From: Chitinophaga japonensis
Lineage (GTDB): Bacteria; Bacteroidota; Bacteroidia; Chitinophagales; Chitinophagaceae
DNA length: 64,000 bases
Direction of reading: 5' to 3'
Assembly: GCF_007830125.1 (NCBI RefSeq)
Contig: NZ_VLLG01000006.1
Coordinates: forward strand, 124,001 to 188,000
The position numbers were made by a program, and so were the translations under genes. The notes below the pieces were generated by a model. That model was not told where the DNA came from. It did no database searches and saw nothing but the letters and a program-made list of their open reading frames with translations. Numbering within the stretch: position 1 is the stretch's first letter; every line of letters starts with the position of its first letter. This document shows positions 1 to 9,663 of this stretch, one piece after another.

Positions 1-3000
1 ACGCTCCTTTATCAATACATTTACTTTCCGCTGTGTTTCGGGGTCCAGCCGGAGGGTATTCACTTCATCCAGCAAAGTAAGGTTGGTGAGCAGTATCCCG
101 GCCCTGGCCGGTTCATCGGTCTGTTCTACGGTCCAGCGGTGCAGCTCCGTTTTGGCCGCCTGGTACAACAGCCCTAGGTCGCGGCCGGGCACGGCAATGC
201 TTTCCGCCGGCCGGTGCAGCTCCATCAGCTTTTCACCCAACAGGATATTACGGTAGGCCAGCCCGTCCGCCTGCTTCACCTGCGCATACAGTACGCAATG
301 CAACTGGGTGCGCGGCGGATCAGGGGTTACGTTCTTTCCCTTCCATACGGCTTTGGCGTAAGGCGCGTTCACATATACCCGGTCTTTATCGCGGTCTACA
401 TTGCAGAGGAGCGTGGGCGCAGGATGCTGCAGGCCGGTTACGCGCAGTGGCCTGCCGAACCTGCCCTGCGCCGTACTCCACAGGTTTTCCTGTTCGTCTG
501 CATTGCTCCAGTGGCCGTGGCCTACCCGGAACTCGTAGGTAAAGAACCCGAAGAGCTCCGGGCTTTCCGCATGCAATCCCGGCGGCAGGGGCAGCAGGTA
601 ATGCACATCGTCATTGCCGCTGGCTTTTTCCATAGCCTGCATGGCGCTGAGGCCCGCCATGTCGTCCGTTTGCCCGGGCGTAATGCTGCGGATGTATTCC
701 GGGTCTATGGGCAGCGGCGGGTCTTCCGCCACATCATTCACAATACCGATATTATTACTGATCAGTTGGTCGGGCGCATAATGCAGCGCCCTGCAGAACA
801 GGGTGTCATGCGGGTCCTGCACCGGCTCTTCCAGCTCCACCCACAGGTAACGCTGCCGGGGCTCTGTAGCGCTGTACTGCTCATTTTTACGATAGGGCGA
901 GAATGCGATGCCCACGCTGGCGATCTTCGGCACCTGTGCAGGTATTACGGTGGTGGGCAGCCGGAGCGGGTCCGGTGTAATGGCGGCCGGCGCGCCGTGT
1001 CCCGGCTTGAACTGCGGCGTGATCGTGTAATCCACTTCCAGCTCGTCCGGGAAGCGCAACTGCCCGTTGGGGCGTTTCAGTGAGGCTTTCGGCTCAATGG
1101 CGTCAATGAACACCAGCGTGGTGTAATCCCGGTTCACGATCCCGAATTCATCCGGCGTCAGGGATTCAAAGGAGGCGTAATGCTTCAGCTCGATATCGCC
1201 CAGCACATCCAGTGTTTCTGTTTCGGCGGGCGTATCGCGGCTGAATTTCTTATTGCGGCTTATCACGAAGCTCACGTCCTGCAGGGCGTCCCAACTCCAG
1301 TCGCGGTGCAGGCGGTACACCAGGCAGCCCAGCCAGTGGTTGGCCAGGTCGCCCTTGGAGGAGAAGGTAATGCTGCTCTGGTCCGGCGCCAGGTGGTGGC
1401 GTATTTTGCTGTTGCAGCCAAATACCACCCGCTCTCCTTTTTTGCCGGTAAGCGTAAGGCCATTGGACTGCACGCCCAGTTGCTGCGCCAGGCGCTGCAC
1501 CATATCAGGCATCTGCATGGCATTTTCGCGGAGGAAGAACATGAACGCCAGGGAACCATCATTGGGCAGTACCGGGTCCGGCTGCAGGTAAATGGCCTGC
1601 ACCGGCGATACATTGGGTCTGGGCAGCAGCAGGTCTTCCTCGCTGCCGGACTCCTTGTAAAACCATAGCTGCGTGGTCTTCCCATAGCGGCTGTCCAGGT
1701 CCGGGTTGGCCTCGTTGATAAACCCGAAATAGCTGCTGTCGCCGTCGCACACGGCCCGTACGGTCAACCGTATCTTGCGGGCGGTGGGCAGCGGTATATC
1801 TGTCATCGCGTCAATGGCCGGTTTGTTGAGGGTAGCGTCGTTAAAAGGATCATCCTCGTTGCCGAGGTTCAGCACGGGCACATCGTGAAATACCACCGGC
1901 AGCTCCAGCTCATCTTCAAAGCCGGGATCAAAGCTGCGGGTAGTGCGGTAGAGCGTAATATAATTTTCCCGCCCGCTGTCGCTCAGCAGGTTGTCCAGGC
2001 GCAGCGTTTCCACTTCCACCCTGATCTCCACCCGGGTCACATCCGGGTCCGCAATGGCGGGCACCTTGCTGTCGCCCTGCGCCTGCACGGACTGCACCAG
2101 CAACTGCACCGGGTCCTGCCCGGCGGCCTGGTACCTGCCGGTAAATACCACGGCGGGATAATTGAGCACCGGGCGGCGTATCTGCAACACCGGCTCCGCA
2201 TCAAATACCGTATCGCCGTCCACGATGGCGCCGTTAAAAAACTCCTGCTGCGCTGTAAGCAGGGCAGCCGGCTTCTCAATACGGCAAAGGCCGGGCGCGA
2301 TGTATCTTTTAAAATGGCGTGTAGCCGTAGGCGATGGTGCGTTATTGAACACTTCCTCCGACACGGAAGGGCCGCCCCCGCTGATATCCGCCATGCGCAC
2401 CTTGAACTCGTAGGTATGGCCATAGCGCAGTTGCGCTTCGGCCGCTACTTCATCAAACAGGTTGCCGGGCGCCACGTTCTTCGGCGTAGGATCGTCCGGG
2501 CTGGTCTGCCCTTCGGTATTGCGGTAGATCTGTACTGCGTCCGTATCCTTCAGCACCAGGCTTTTGCCAATCCAGCCGGTAAAGTACATGGGCAACCAGT
2601 AAGCGGCGGAGGTATCATTATCCAGTTGGGTGGGAAACACCTGGTAAGGCAGCTCCACTTCCTCGTTGGCCCCATTGCCTACGCCGGCATCGCCAATGTT
2701 GTAGGATTGCCTGCTGCGCACCAGGTTCAGGCTGCTCCAGTTGGCCGCGCCCTGCTCCCTTACATCAATGCGGTAGCCAAACACGCCCAGGGGCGCATCC
2801 AGCCGTTTGCCCGGCTCCTCCGGGTTCTGGCCCAGTTGCCGGATGTACCAGATCATGATCTGTTCATCGTCCCAGGCCAGGCGTATACCAGCATCCTTTA
2901 CCGGGTGCTCGCCGTCCTGCTGTTCGGCCAGCAGGTTGCAGCTCACTGGCTGCGCGGCGTGCACGATCCTGGCGAAGCCGTCGTTATATTCATTCAGCTC

Positions 3001-3879
3001 CGCAAATATTTTGTCCCACTGCCCTTTGGGCTCGGGGTCCACGGCATCCATCGCTTTACGGTACAATACGGGGAACAGCAGCGGCGCAAACACCGGCCGC
3101 GGCGTATCCACCTCCAATTTGGGCAGCCGGGCGGCGTATCTTTTAACAAAAGGCCCGTCCGCATCCTCCAGCAGTGCGTCCTGTATGGGCACATAATCTG
3201 CGTTCACCAGGTCGGCATAGAGGTAGCAGCCCTTTTCAAACAGGGCGGCATTGTCCTCCACAGACACCGTGGTGCTGTAGATCATGCCGCAGGCCCTTGC
3301 CAGCAAAGGCTGGCGGAGTATGTGGGCAAACACCTGCCCCCAGCTCAGGTCGTCCTTGTTGGCCCAGCCGGGCTTCTTCTTGGTGTCCTTGCGAATGGCG
3401 CAATGGTAGCTGTCGTCCGTGCTGGCATTGGGATGCCGGGGCGTGGTAAAATTGAAAGATTCCCGGTAGCTCAGCGGCAGGTACTTGCGCACCGTCAGGG
3501 CTTCGTTGGCGATCACCGGTTCTGCCTTGTCGGTGGTGTTGTCTACATTTATTTTAGCGCCCAGGTCTGCGGCAATGGCCTGCAGCAGGGGCTTTTTATT
3601 GGCGGCGGCCGTAACGGTCACGGGTATCTTTACCGGGATGCGGCCGGGGGCGGTGGCATTGCTCAGCGGCCATTCATCCAGGCCCTTCACCACGCCCAGC
3701 TCAAACTGCGGCACCAGGTCCGCAAAGGGCGTAGCGGCGTCATCCGGTGCGGGCAAGCCCGTTGCATAAGGATCGAAGGGGTTCTGATTGCGGGGGATCA
3801 GCACAATGTTCAGGGCCAGTTGGGTGCCGTCAAACCCCTGCGGGAAAACCATGACCGTATATCTTCTTTTGGCTTCCAT
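1..3879 (-). CDS. Large leaderless protein of unknown function, 3' end outside window
   Basis: An open reading frame runs without a stop from an ATG at 3879 to the window edge, giving 1293 residues with the C-terminus missing. The N-terminus reads MEAKRRYTVMVFPQGFDG and has no signal peptide or membrane segment, so the protein is either cytoplasmic or released by a non-Sec route. The sequence is rich in Asp, Pro and aromatic residues and looks like a chain of beta domains; one stretch about a third of the way in (RYGHTYEFKVRMAD) resembles a fibronectin type III strand. I recognise no catalytic motif. The start lies 23 bases behind the stop of the 1833-residue gene upstream, so the two are almost certainly co-transcribed and probably work together. 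The long plus-strand frames over this stretch are antisense shadows. Function unknown. Confidence 0.85.
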   Translation of the reverse strand, partial: MEAKRRYTVMVFPQGFDGTQLALNIVLIPRNQNPFDPYATGLPAPDDAATPFADLVPQFELGVVKGLDEWPLSNATAPGRIPVKIPVTVTAAANKKPLLQAIAADLGAKINVDNTTDKAEPVIANEALTVRKYLPLSYRESFNFTTPRHPNASTDDSYHCAIRKDTKKKPGWANKDDLSWGQVFAHILRQPLLARACGMIYSTTVSVEDNAALFEKGCYLYADLVNADYVPIQDALLEDADGPFVKRYAARLPKLEVDTPRPVFAPLLFPVLYRKAMDAVDPEPKGQWDKIFAELNEYNDGFARIVHAAQPVSCNLLAEQQDGEHPVKDAGIRLAWDDEQIMIWYIRQLGQNPEEPGKRLDAPLGVFGYRIDVREQGAANWSSLNLVRSRQSYNIGDAGVGNGANEEVELPYQVFPTQLDNDTSAAYWLPMYFTGWIGKSLVLKDTDAVQIYRNTEGQTSPDDPTPKNVAPGNLFDEVAAEAQLRYGHTYEFKVRMADISGGGPSVSEEVFNNAPSPTATRHFKRYIAPGLCRIEKPAALLTAQQEFFNGAIVDGDTVFDAEPVLQIRRPVLNYPAVVFTGRYQAAGQDPVQLLVQSVQAQGDSKVPAIADPDVTRVEIRVEVETLRLDNLLSDSGRENYITLYRTTRSFDPGFEDELELPVVFHDVPVLNLGNEDDPFNDATLNKPAIDAMTDIPLPTARKIRLTVRAVCDGDSSYFGFINEANPDLDSRYGKTTQLWFYKESGSEEDLLLPRPNVSPVQAIYLQPDPVLPNDGSLAFMFFLRENAMQMPDMVQRLAQQLGVQSNGLTLTGKKGERVVFGCNSKIRHHLAPDQSSITFSSKGDLANHWLGCLVYRLHRDWSWDALQDVSFVISRNKKFSRDTPAETETLDVLGDIELKHYASFESLTPDEFGIVNRDYTTLVFIDAIEPKASLKRPNGQLRFPDELEVDYTITPQFKPGHGAPAAITPDPLRLPTTVIPAQVPKIASVGIAFSPYRKNEQYSATEPRQRYLWVELEEPVQDPHDTLFCRALHYAPDQLISNNIGIVNDVAEDPPLPIDPEYIRSITPGQTDDMAGLSAMQAMEKASGNDDVHYLLPLPPGLHAESPELFGFFTYEFRVGHGHWSNADEQENLWSTAQGRFGRPLRVTGLQHPAPTLLCNVDRDKDRVYVNAPYAKAVWKGKNVTPDPPRTQLHCVLYAQVKQADGLAYRNILLGEKLMELHRPAESIAVPGRDLGLLYQAAKTELHRWTVEQTDEPARAGILLTNLTLLDEVNTLRLDPETQRKVNVLIKER

Positions 3880-3902
3880 GTGTATATCAGTTTTTACAGG
3901 GG

Positions 3903-6900
3903 TCAGGCGATCTGCCGGTCTTCCCCCCAGGTTTTTGAGAAGCTGATGTCTATGATGAGGAAAATGCTGATGTCCAGCGCAAAGGTGACCTGCGCGGAGG
4001 TTTCTGTTTTACCGCCGCTCCTTTCCACGATGCCTTTGGCTTCTATGGTGATGGTCACGCATACCAGCCCGCCCAGCAGCTCGGCATTGCCACGGAACAG
4101 CATCAGGGCGGTGATCACGACCTTGTCCTTGTCGGCATACATTTCCACGCCCACCATGAAGGTAACGCTGGCATTGCCCACCACCGGGAAGCTCACTACG
4201 ATCTGTACGCCAAAAGCAAAGGCCAGCGTAAGGTTGGGGCCTACCTTTGTATCGCAGGCGATCTTTACATCTACGGACCCCAGCGCGAAAATGGAGCCCA
4301 CGCCTACGGACATGCACATTACGCTGATGCCGCCGTGGAACTGCAGGAAAGCGCCGGCCGTAGGCAGCAGTTGCCCCGGATCAGTAGTGACCTTCAGCGC
4401 GGCATTGAAGTATACGCCTACGCCCAGGGAGGCCTCCAGCTTCAGCGGAGTTTGGGCGCTGTTATACAGCTCGTCCGTGGGCGGGAAGCGCACCAGCGGG
4501 ATCTCCTTGGAGGCTTCGAACTTGTATTCCCATATCTCGCCGCTGTTGCTCATGGCGATCTTCAGCCCTTTCTTCATGGCCTCGGCATAATTGCCCTGGC
4601 TCAGTTGCGCCAGCACTTCCAGGATGTCTATCACCGGCTGCAGGGCATCGCTGAACTCTATTTCGGGCACCGGCAGCCCCACCCCGCCGGCATTGCCGCC
4701 TTCATAACCGCTTTCCTTGTTCTTGCTGGCGTCAAAATTGCCTTTAATGGTCATCAGCCTTTTCATATCGCCCAGGTCCACTACCATGGCCAGGTTATTG
4801 AGCCGGCTTTTCCACTGGTTGCCCATATCGCTGGCAAAGGAGTCTACATCGAAATTCAGCTTGCTGTCCACGTAGCTGGCGGGCGGCTCGTCCTTACCGC
4901 CTGTTTTGTACTCTATGTAAATGCGCAGCGCTTCGGTATCTACAAGGGGAATGTCAAACGAAGGCACGTCAAATTTCAGCGCCTTGTCCAGTACGCCGTT
5001 GGCGCCTTTCTGCAGCAGGCTCATACCCTGCTTTATCACCGCTTCACCGGCTTTTTCCGCCTGTACTTCCAGCAGTTCCAGCACCTGGGCGCCGCCGTCT
5101 GACAGCGCGTTGGTGACGAAGGCTACGGCCGGGTTGCTGTTGCTGTCCAGGCCGTTCAGCATAGGCATGGCCTTGCCGAAATTATCAATGGCGTTGCCGA
5201 TGTTGGGGAAGATGCCGCTGCCCGTCATCAGGCGGTAGGCGTCCGCAAAAATGGGCGGCGTTTTGCTGAGCAGCATTTTTTGCCCCAACCCGTATGCGGG
5301 GGTAAGGAACAGGGCCTTTTGCGTGGCCGTGCTTTGCAGGTAGCCGAAATTGACGGTGCTGGCGCCGGGCGGGCGCAGCACCTCCAGCGGGTGCGCAATG
5401 CGCAGCAACTGGCTGGTGACCACAGCCGGGTCTATCACCACATCTTTTTTCCATTTACCGGTACGTATAAGCGGCACCGTTACATTGGACGGGAGGGGCG
5501 TTACATCGCCGGTGCCGGCATTGTGCTGCACCATGGACCAACTGCCGTCCTTGGGCAGGAACACGTTGCCGCGGGCCGCCACTACAAACACGGGGTTGCC
5601 GCCGGCATCCGTGGAGTTATTGACATCAAAGCGGTTCAGGCGCATCTGCTGGTCGCTGTTGTTGATGTCCACCACGCAGTCCAGGTCCCCGCCTATGCAA
5701 CCTCCCTGCAGGGCCAGCAACGCTTTCAGTTGCTGCGGGGTGAGCGGTTTGCCTGCGGGGGCCACCTGCACATAGCCCAGTATTTTTTTGGACACCACTC
5801 TTTTATTCACATGCCCCTGCACCACGTTCTCTATTTCCACATCGGCATCAAAGTACACGCCGCCGCATTTCACCGGCTCATGCAGGGTGCTGCCGGAAGT
5901 GTTGGTATAGATCTGGCCTTTGATGCCGTTGAGGTAATCCGTATTGTTGGGAATATCGTTGGTGGAGGTGTATTCCGTTACGGAAGGCGCATCCCTGATA
6001 TTGCGGACGTTAAATAATCCTTTGATCACACCGGGATGGAACTCGTAGGGCGCCTGCTCGGTTACGAAGTCCGCAGGGTTGGTGGTATAAGGGTCCACCC
6101 CTTTTTTCTTGTAGCGGAAGGAGAAATCGAACTTACCATCACTTTCCGCCTTCCAGCCGCTGTCCGTGCGGAACACATAACCGGTGGCCGTGCGGAACAC
6201 GGTGATGGTGCGCACCACCCGTATGCCCCAGGGATACAGGATGCTCTTTACCTGTATCACTTCATGGGCGGTACGTCCCAGCATCACGTCGAATTTTGCC
6301 TGGCTGGTTTGGGCCATGGCGGCGGAAGGGCTTACCCAGTTGCTGAAGATGCTGGCGCCGTAGCCGGTAATGTCCATGCGCTCCAGCGGTACGCCCCTGG
6401 AGTCTTTCACCAGGGTGGACAGGCTGAGCACACCGGTCAGGAACTCGTTGTTGAAGATCTCCGTAACCCGGTGGCCCAGGTTGCTGGCCATGGTAGGCTG
6501 CCCGGTCACGCCCAGCAGGTTGTTGAGCTGTATGATATAACCGGGGAACATGGAGGAGTCATTGCCCAGCAAAGGATCTGTTTTACCAAAAGTGCCCGCG
6601 GTCATGCGCAACTGTATGCCGCCTTCCAGCCGGTGCGTGCCGTCCTCATTCTCGCGGAACAGCGGGCGGATGGTGTTGATATCCGGCGGCTGCGGCTCTA
6701 CGAAATTGCGGGATACGTAATTGATCGCCTTCAGCCCGAAGGGCAGCGTAAAGGCCGATACCGTGAAATTCTGCGGGTTATTCTTAAACTCATGCACCAG
6801 CGACTGTATCACCGGTATGGGAGCCAGGGCCACCGGTTTCGTATTGTTGTTCCAGATGCGGGTCGGGCCGCCATCATCCGTATAATACATGAACCCGGCT

Positions 6901-9404
6901 TCGGGGTCCATCGCCAGCTTGGGCGAGGTAGGGTCCAGCGGATCATCCCGGTCCGGCGGCGTGAGGTTGATCTCCGGCTCCCAGGCGATCTGCGGCAAGG
7001 TGAAGGCGCGCACCAGCACACCGGGTGATTTTACTTCCATGCCGTCCACGATAAAAGGAAAACCGGTATTGCTGCTGACCACCGCGGCCTCGCCGGCAGC
7101 TACGCCCGGCACTACGGCGCCCGTTTTTACAATGATCATCTGCCCGCTTACGCTGATGCCCATCTGGTTGGCGTTGCTGCTCACATCCAGCAGGGCAAAA
7201 GGCTCCGCGTTCAGCCGGTTGCCCACCAGGTGATTGTCCCAGAAATTACTGTAGGTATATCCTTTGTTGGTTTGCTGGATGGCCTGTTGCAATATATCGC
7301 CGGTAACGCTGGGATTCAGCGCCGGTTCGGCTTCCTGTAAAGCGGCGATCTCGGGCTTCAGCGTAAGCCTTTCCAGGAAAGCGTTGTTCTCCGCCGCCGT
7401 TCTTTCCAGGCTGGCGGCCGTGATTTTCACCGCTCCACGCACCGCTCCAAAACCGGAGAGGGAGCGGGCGGAAGAAAGGCGGGCACTGCGTGTAATGGTA
7501 GCCGTAGCGGGCGCGGGCGTACCCGCCACCGTGGCGGTAGCAGTGGCCGGCAATGCGCCAAAATGGAAGCTGGTCTTTACATGATCCGTTTCATCATCCA
7601 CCGGCTCATACTGCACGGCGCACAATAGTACGCTCAACGGGCCTGCGCCGGCCCTGCCGGCGTGCGACAAGGTTTCGCGGAACAGGCGGTCCCAGGTACG
7701 CAGGTTGCCTACATAGGGGTCCGGTAAAGTAGGCATATAACGGTACAGGTAGAACGAAAGGAACAGCACGCCCTTTGTTACCCGTTGCCAGCCGGCGTCG
7801 CATTCGCCGAACAGCAGGCAGGCATTCACCGGCGATACGGTGAACAGGGCATTCTCCAGGGCAATGGCCACCGGCCGGATCGCCGGCGGGGCCGTAGCGG
7901 TAGCCGGCGCATTATCCGCGATAATGTTATCATCGTACAGGTAGATCAGCCCGCGGGCGTCGCTGGCGCCCAACATCAGCAGCGAGGAGCGGGAACGGAT
8001 GTCAAACACCTCCCCGTTCACCTTTACCGGCCGGTCTGTTTTAAAATCGCTGTTGCAGAGGGTGGTCAGCAGCTCCTGTCCCTGGGGACTGCTGCTGCTG
8101 TAAAAGAAAGGCGCCGTAGCGGGGAATACCAGGTCTACCGCGCAACGGTGCGGATGCCCGGCATCCTTCCACAGTTCCAGGTGCTGGGAGGCGCCGGCAA
8201 TGCCTGCCTGCAGGTCGCCGATGACGATGCTGCCCGGCGTACCGGCTATAAACGGCTGCGTCAGCCGCAGCTCCTCGTGCTGCAGGTTGGTCCACACCGC
8301 CCGCAACCCTTCGTCGCATTCCAGGAACAGGCCGCCGTTGCCGGCTGCTTCCAGGGGATTGTTCACATCCAGCACCGCCGCCGCCAGGCTCCAGTAACTC
8401 TTTTGTATGCCCGCAGTCCCGGACAGCGTAATGAAAGGGCTATGGCATTCCGACACCTGCAGTTCCGGCACACTGGCCTTCCAGGGGATCAGCACCAGGT
8501 GAAAAAGATCGTTATAGGTAAGCGGGGGATTGGGCACCGGCTGGTAGCTGAGGCTCATTTCCTGGCCGTACAGGCGGCAGGTGGCTTCCCCCACTTTCAT
8601 GGTCACGATACGCTTGGCCACGCCGCTCCAGGTAAAGCTCCAGGCCGCCGGCAACTGGTATTGGGCGGCGCGCGCGTCACTGCCATGAGCGGAGGTCCCG
8701 ACCGCGCCCTCGTCCTCATCGGGCGCCGGCTGCAGGGAAAGGGTAATGTTGGCGCCGGGGTTCAGCGTTATTTTGCCGTTCTGCATGGCAGGCGCCAGGC
8801 TTAACTGCAGCGTGCCGCCCTTTACCCGGATACCGGTAAACCGGTTGACCGGCGCGGCAGGCGACAGCAAACGGGCATTGATCCATACGCTGCCGGCAAC
8901 AATGGTATAGCTGGTGGTGGCTGCGGGCGACAGCCTGCCCACCGATGCCTTGAACAGCAGCACCGGCTGCGCCCCCATGTACAGGGTAACCAGCTTTACG
9001 ACCTTATACACGTCCACCCATATTTCGCGGCCTTCGTTGTTTAGAAAGGGGCCCAGGGTTTCCACCGCTTTGGCGCCGGCCGCCCATTCCGGCACGCTGC
9101 CGGAAAGCTGCGCATTACGTACCGGCACGCTGCGCACAAACACGCGCAGGCCTTCATCGGGCTGCTGCTGCAGCGTTTGTTTTACGATCCTGGAAATATT
9201 GTTCATACTGGCGGCGCTGATCTTTTCGCGCGCATAGAGATCGGAATTGGCGAACAACTGTTCGCTGCCGGTATCATCGTTGTGCAACAGGGAGGCGGCG
9301 ATCCGGAGGCGCGCCTGCTGTAATGCGGATTCCTGTTCAGGAGATGCTGCCTGCAGGTGACCGGTAATGCTTTCCAGCAATGCCGTTAATTGGGGTTCCG
9401 TCAT
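3903..9404 (-). CDS. Giant leaderless protein of unknown function (1833 aa)
   Basis: This 1833-residue protein begins MTEPQLTALLESITGHLQ and has no signal peptide. The first 60 or so residues look helical and charged. Most of the rest looks beta-rich, with many Asn/Pro/Gly turns. A helical stretch around residues 1400-1500 (GGAQVLELLEVQAEKAGEAV and following) precedes a C-terminal region of about 180 residues. That region has alternating hydrophobic strands rich in Gly and Val, such as TLAFAFGVQIVVSFPVVGNA, which could pack as a large sheet or contact a membrane. I recognise no enzymatic motif. It is the first gene of a two-gene unit with the partial gene at 3879. A weak -7-like box (AATATTTG) lies upstream around 9490. 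Known giant families such as RHS, Tc toxins and polyketide synthases do not fit. Function unknown; the reading frame itself is certain. Confidence 0.88.
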   Translation of the reverse strand: MTEPQLTALLESITGHLQAASPEQESALQQARLRIAASLLHNDDTGSEQLFANSDLYAREKISAASMNNISRIVKQTLQQQPDEGLRVFVRSVPVRNAQLSGSVPEWAAGAKAVETLGPFLNNEGREIWVDVYKVVKLVTLYMGAQPVLLFKASVGRLSPAATTSYTIVAGSVWINARLLSPAAPVNRFTGIRVKGGTLQLSLAPAMQNGKITLNPGANITLSLQPAPDEDEGAVGTSAHGSDARAAQYQLPAAWSFTWSGVAKRIVTMKVGEATCRLYGQEMSLSYQPVPNPPLTYNDLFHLVLIPWKASVPELQVSECHSPFITLSGTAGIQKSYWSLAAAVLDVNNPLEAAGNGGLFLECDEGLRAVWTNLQHEELRLTQPFIAGTPGSIVIGDLQAGIAGASQHLELWKDAGHPHRCAVDLVFPATAPFFYSSSSPQGQELLTTLCNSDFKTDRPVKVNGEVFDIRSRSSLLMLGASDARGLIYLYDDNIIADNAPATATAPPAIRPVAIALENALFTVSPVNACLLFGECDAGWQRVTKGVLFLSFYLYRYMPTLPDPYVGNLRTWDRLFRETLSHAGRAGAGPLSVLLCAVQYEPVDDETDHVKTSFHFGALPATATATVAGTPAPATATITRSARLSSARSLSGFGAVRGAVKITAASLERTAAENNAFLERLTLKPEIAALQEAEPALNPSVTGDILQQAIQQTNKGYTYSNFWDNHLVGNRLNAEPFALLDVSSNANQMGISVSGQMIIVKTGAVVPGVAAGEAAVVSSNTGFPFIVDGMEVKSPGVLVRAFTLPQIAWEPEINLTPPDRDDPLDPTSPKLAMDPEAGFMYYTDDGGPTRIWNNNTKPVALAPIPVIQSLVHEFKNNPQNFTVSAFTLPFGLKAINYVSRNFVEPQPPDINTIRPLFRENEDGTHRLEGGIQLRMTAGTFGKTDPLLGNDSSMFPGYIIQLNNLLGVTGQPTMASNLGHRVTEIFNNEFLTGVLSLSTLVKDSRGVPLERMDITGYGASIFSNWVSPSAAMAQTSQAKFDVMLGRTAHEVIQVKSILYPWGIRVVRTITVFRTATGYVFRTDSGWKAESDGKFDFSFRYKKKGVDPYTTNPADFVTEQAPYEFHPGVIKGLFNVRNIRDAPSVTEYTSTNDIPNNTDYLNGIKGQIYTNTSGSTLHEPVKCGGVYFDADVEIENVVQGHVNKRVVSKKILGYVQVAPAGKPLTPQQLKALLALQGGCIGGDLDCVVDINNSDQQMRLNRFDVNNSTDAGGNPVFVVAARGNVFLPKDGSWSMVQHNAGTGDVTPLPSNVTVPLIRTGKWKKDVVIDPAVVTSQLLRIAHPLEVLRPPGASTVNFGYLQSTATQKALFLTPAYGLGQKMLLSKTPPIFADAYRLMTGSGIFPNIGNAIDNFGKAMPMLNGLDSNSNPAVAFVTNALSDGGAQVLELLEVQAEKAGEAVIKQGMSLLQKGANGVLDKALKFDVPSFDIPLVDTEALRIYIEYKTGGKDEPPASYVDSKLNFDVDSFASDMGNQWKSRLNNLAMVVDLGDMKRLMTIKGNFDASKNKESGYEGGNAGGVGLPVPEIEFSDALQPVIDILEVLAQLSQGNYAEAMKKGLKIAMSNSGEIWEYKFEASKEIPLVRFPPTDELYNSAQTPLKLEASLGVGVYFNAALKVTTDPGQLLPTAGAFLQFHGGISVMCMSVGVGSIFALGSVDVKIACDTKVGPNLTLAFAFGVQIVVSFPVVGNASVTFMVGVEMYADKDKVVITALMLFRGNAELLGGLVCVTITIEAKGIVERSGGKTETSAQVTFALDISIFLIIDISFSKTWGEDRQIA

Positions 9405-9600
9405 GGTTTCTTATTAAAAGATATGTGGAATTTTGGGGTACTTTCCTGCCTGTCTGTTGGGGTTTTATTCTTCGAACTGGTTTTAAAGCTACAAATATTC
9501 TCCAGAATTTTGCAATAAAAACAGGAAAAAAATTGAGCAGCGGGCCGGACCAGCTAATCGGCATCAACAATAAACACCTCCTGCCGCCGGTCCCCTAAAC

Positions 9601-9642
9601 TAAGATGCCGATGTGCTGGTTACTTAGCACATCGGCATCTTA
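9601..9642 (-). terminator. Perfect 17-bp stem-loop downstream of the sugar dehydrogenase gene
   Basis: Bases 9601-9617 and 9626-9642 are perfect inverted repeats around an 8-base loop (GGTTACTT). The element lies 21 bases past the stop of the dehydrogenase gene at 9664 and before the giant gene starting at 9404. A terminator for the dehydrogenase is the simplest reading. No strong U-run follows on the minus strand, so a role in mRNA 3'-end stability is also possible. Confidence 0.6.
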
Positions 9643-9663
9643 ATATTCCGGCATGCCGGCTTC

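Noticed and set aside
1885..4590. Plus-strand open frame of 901 codons
   Set aside because: It lies antisense across two large minus-strand genes whose codon pattern and continuous frames are convincing; the plus frame shows no family likeness and is a GC-driven shadow.
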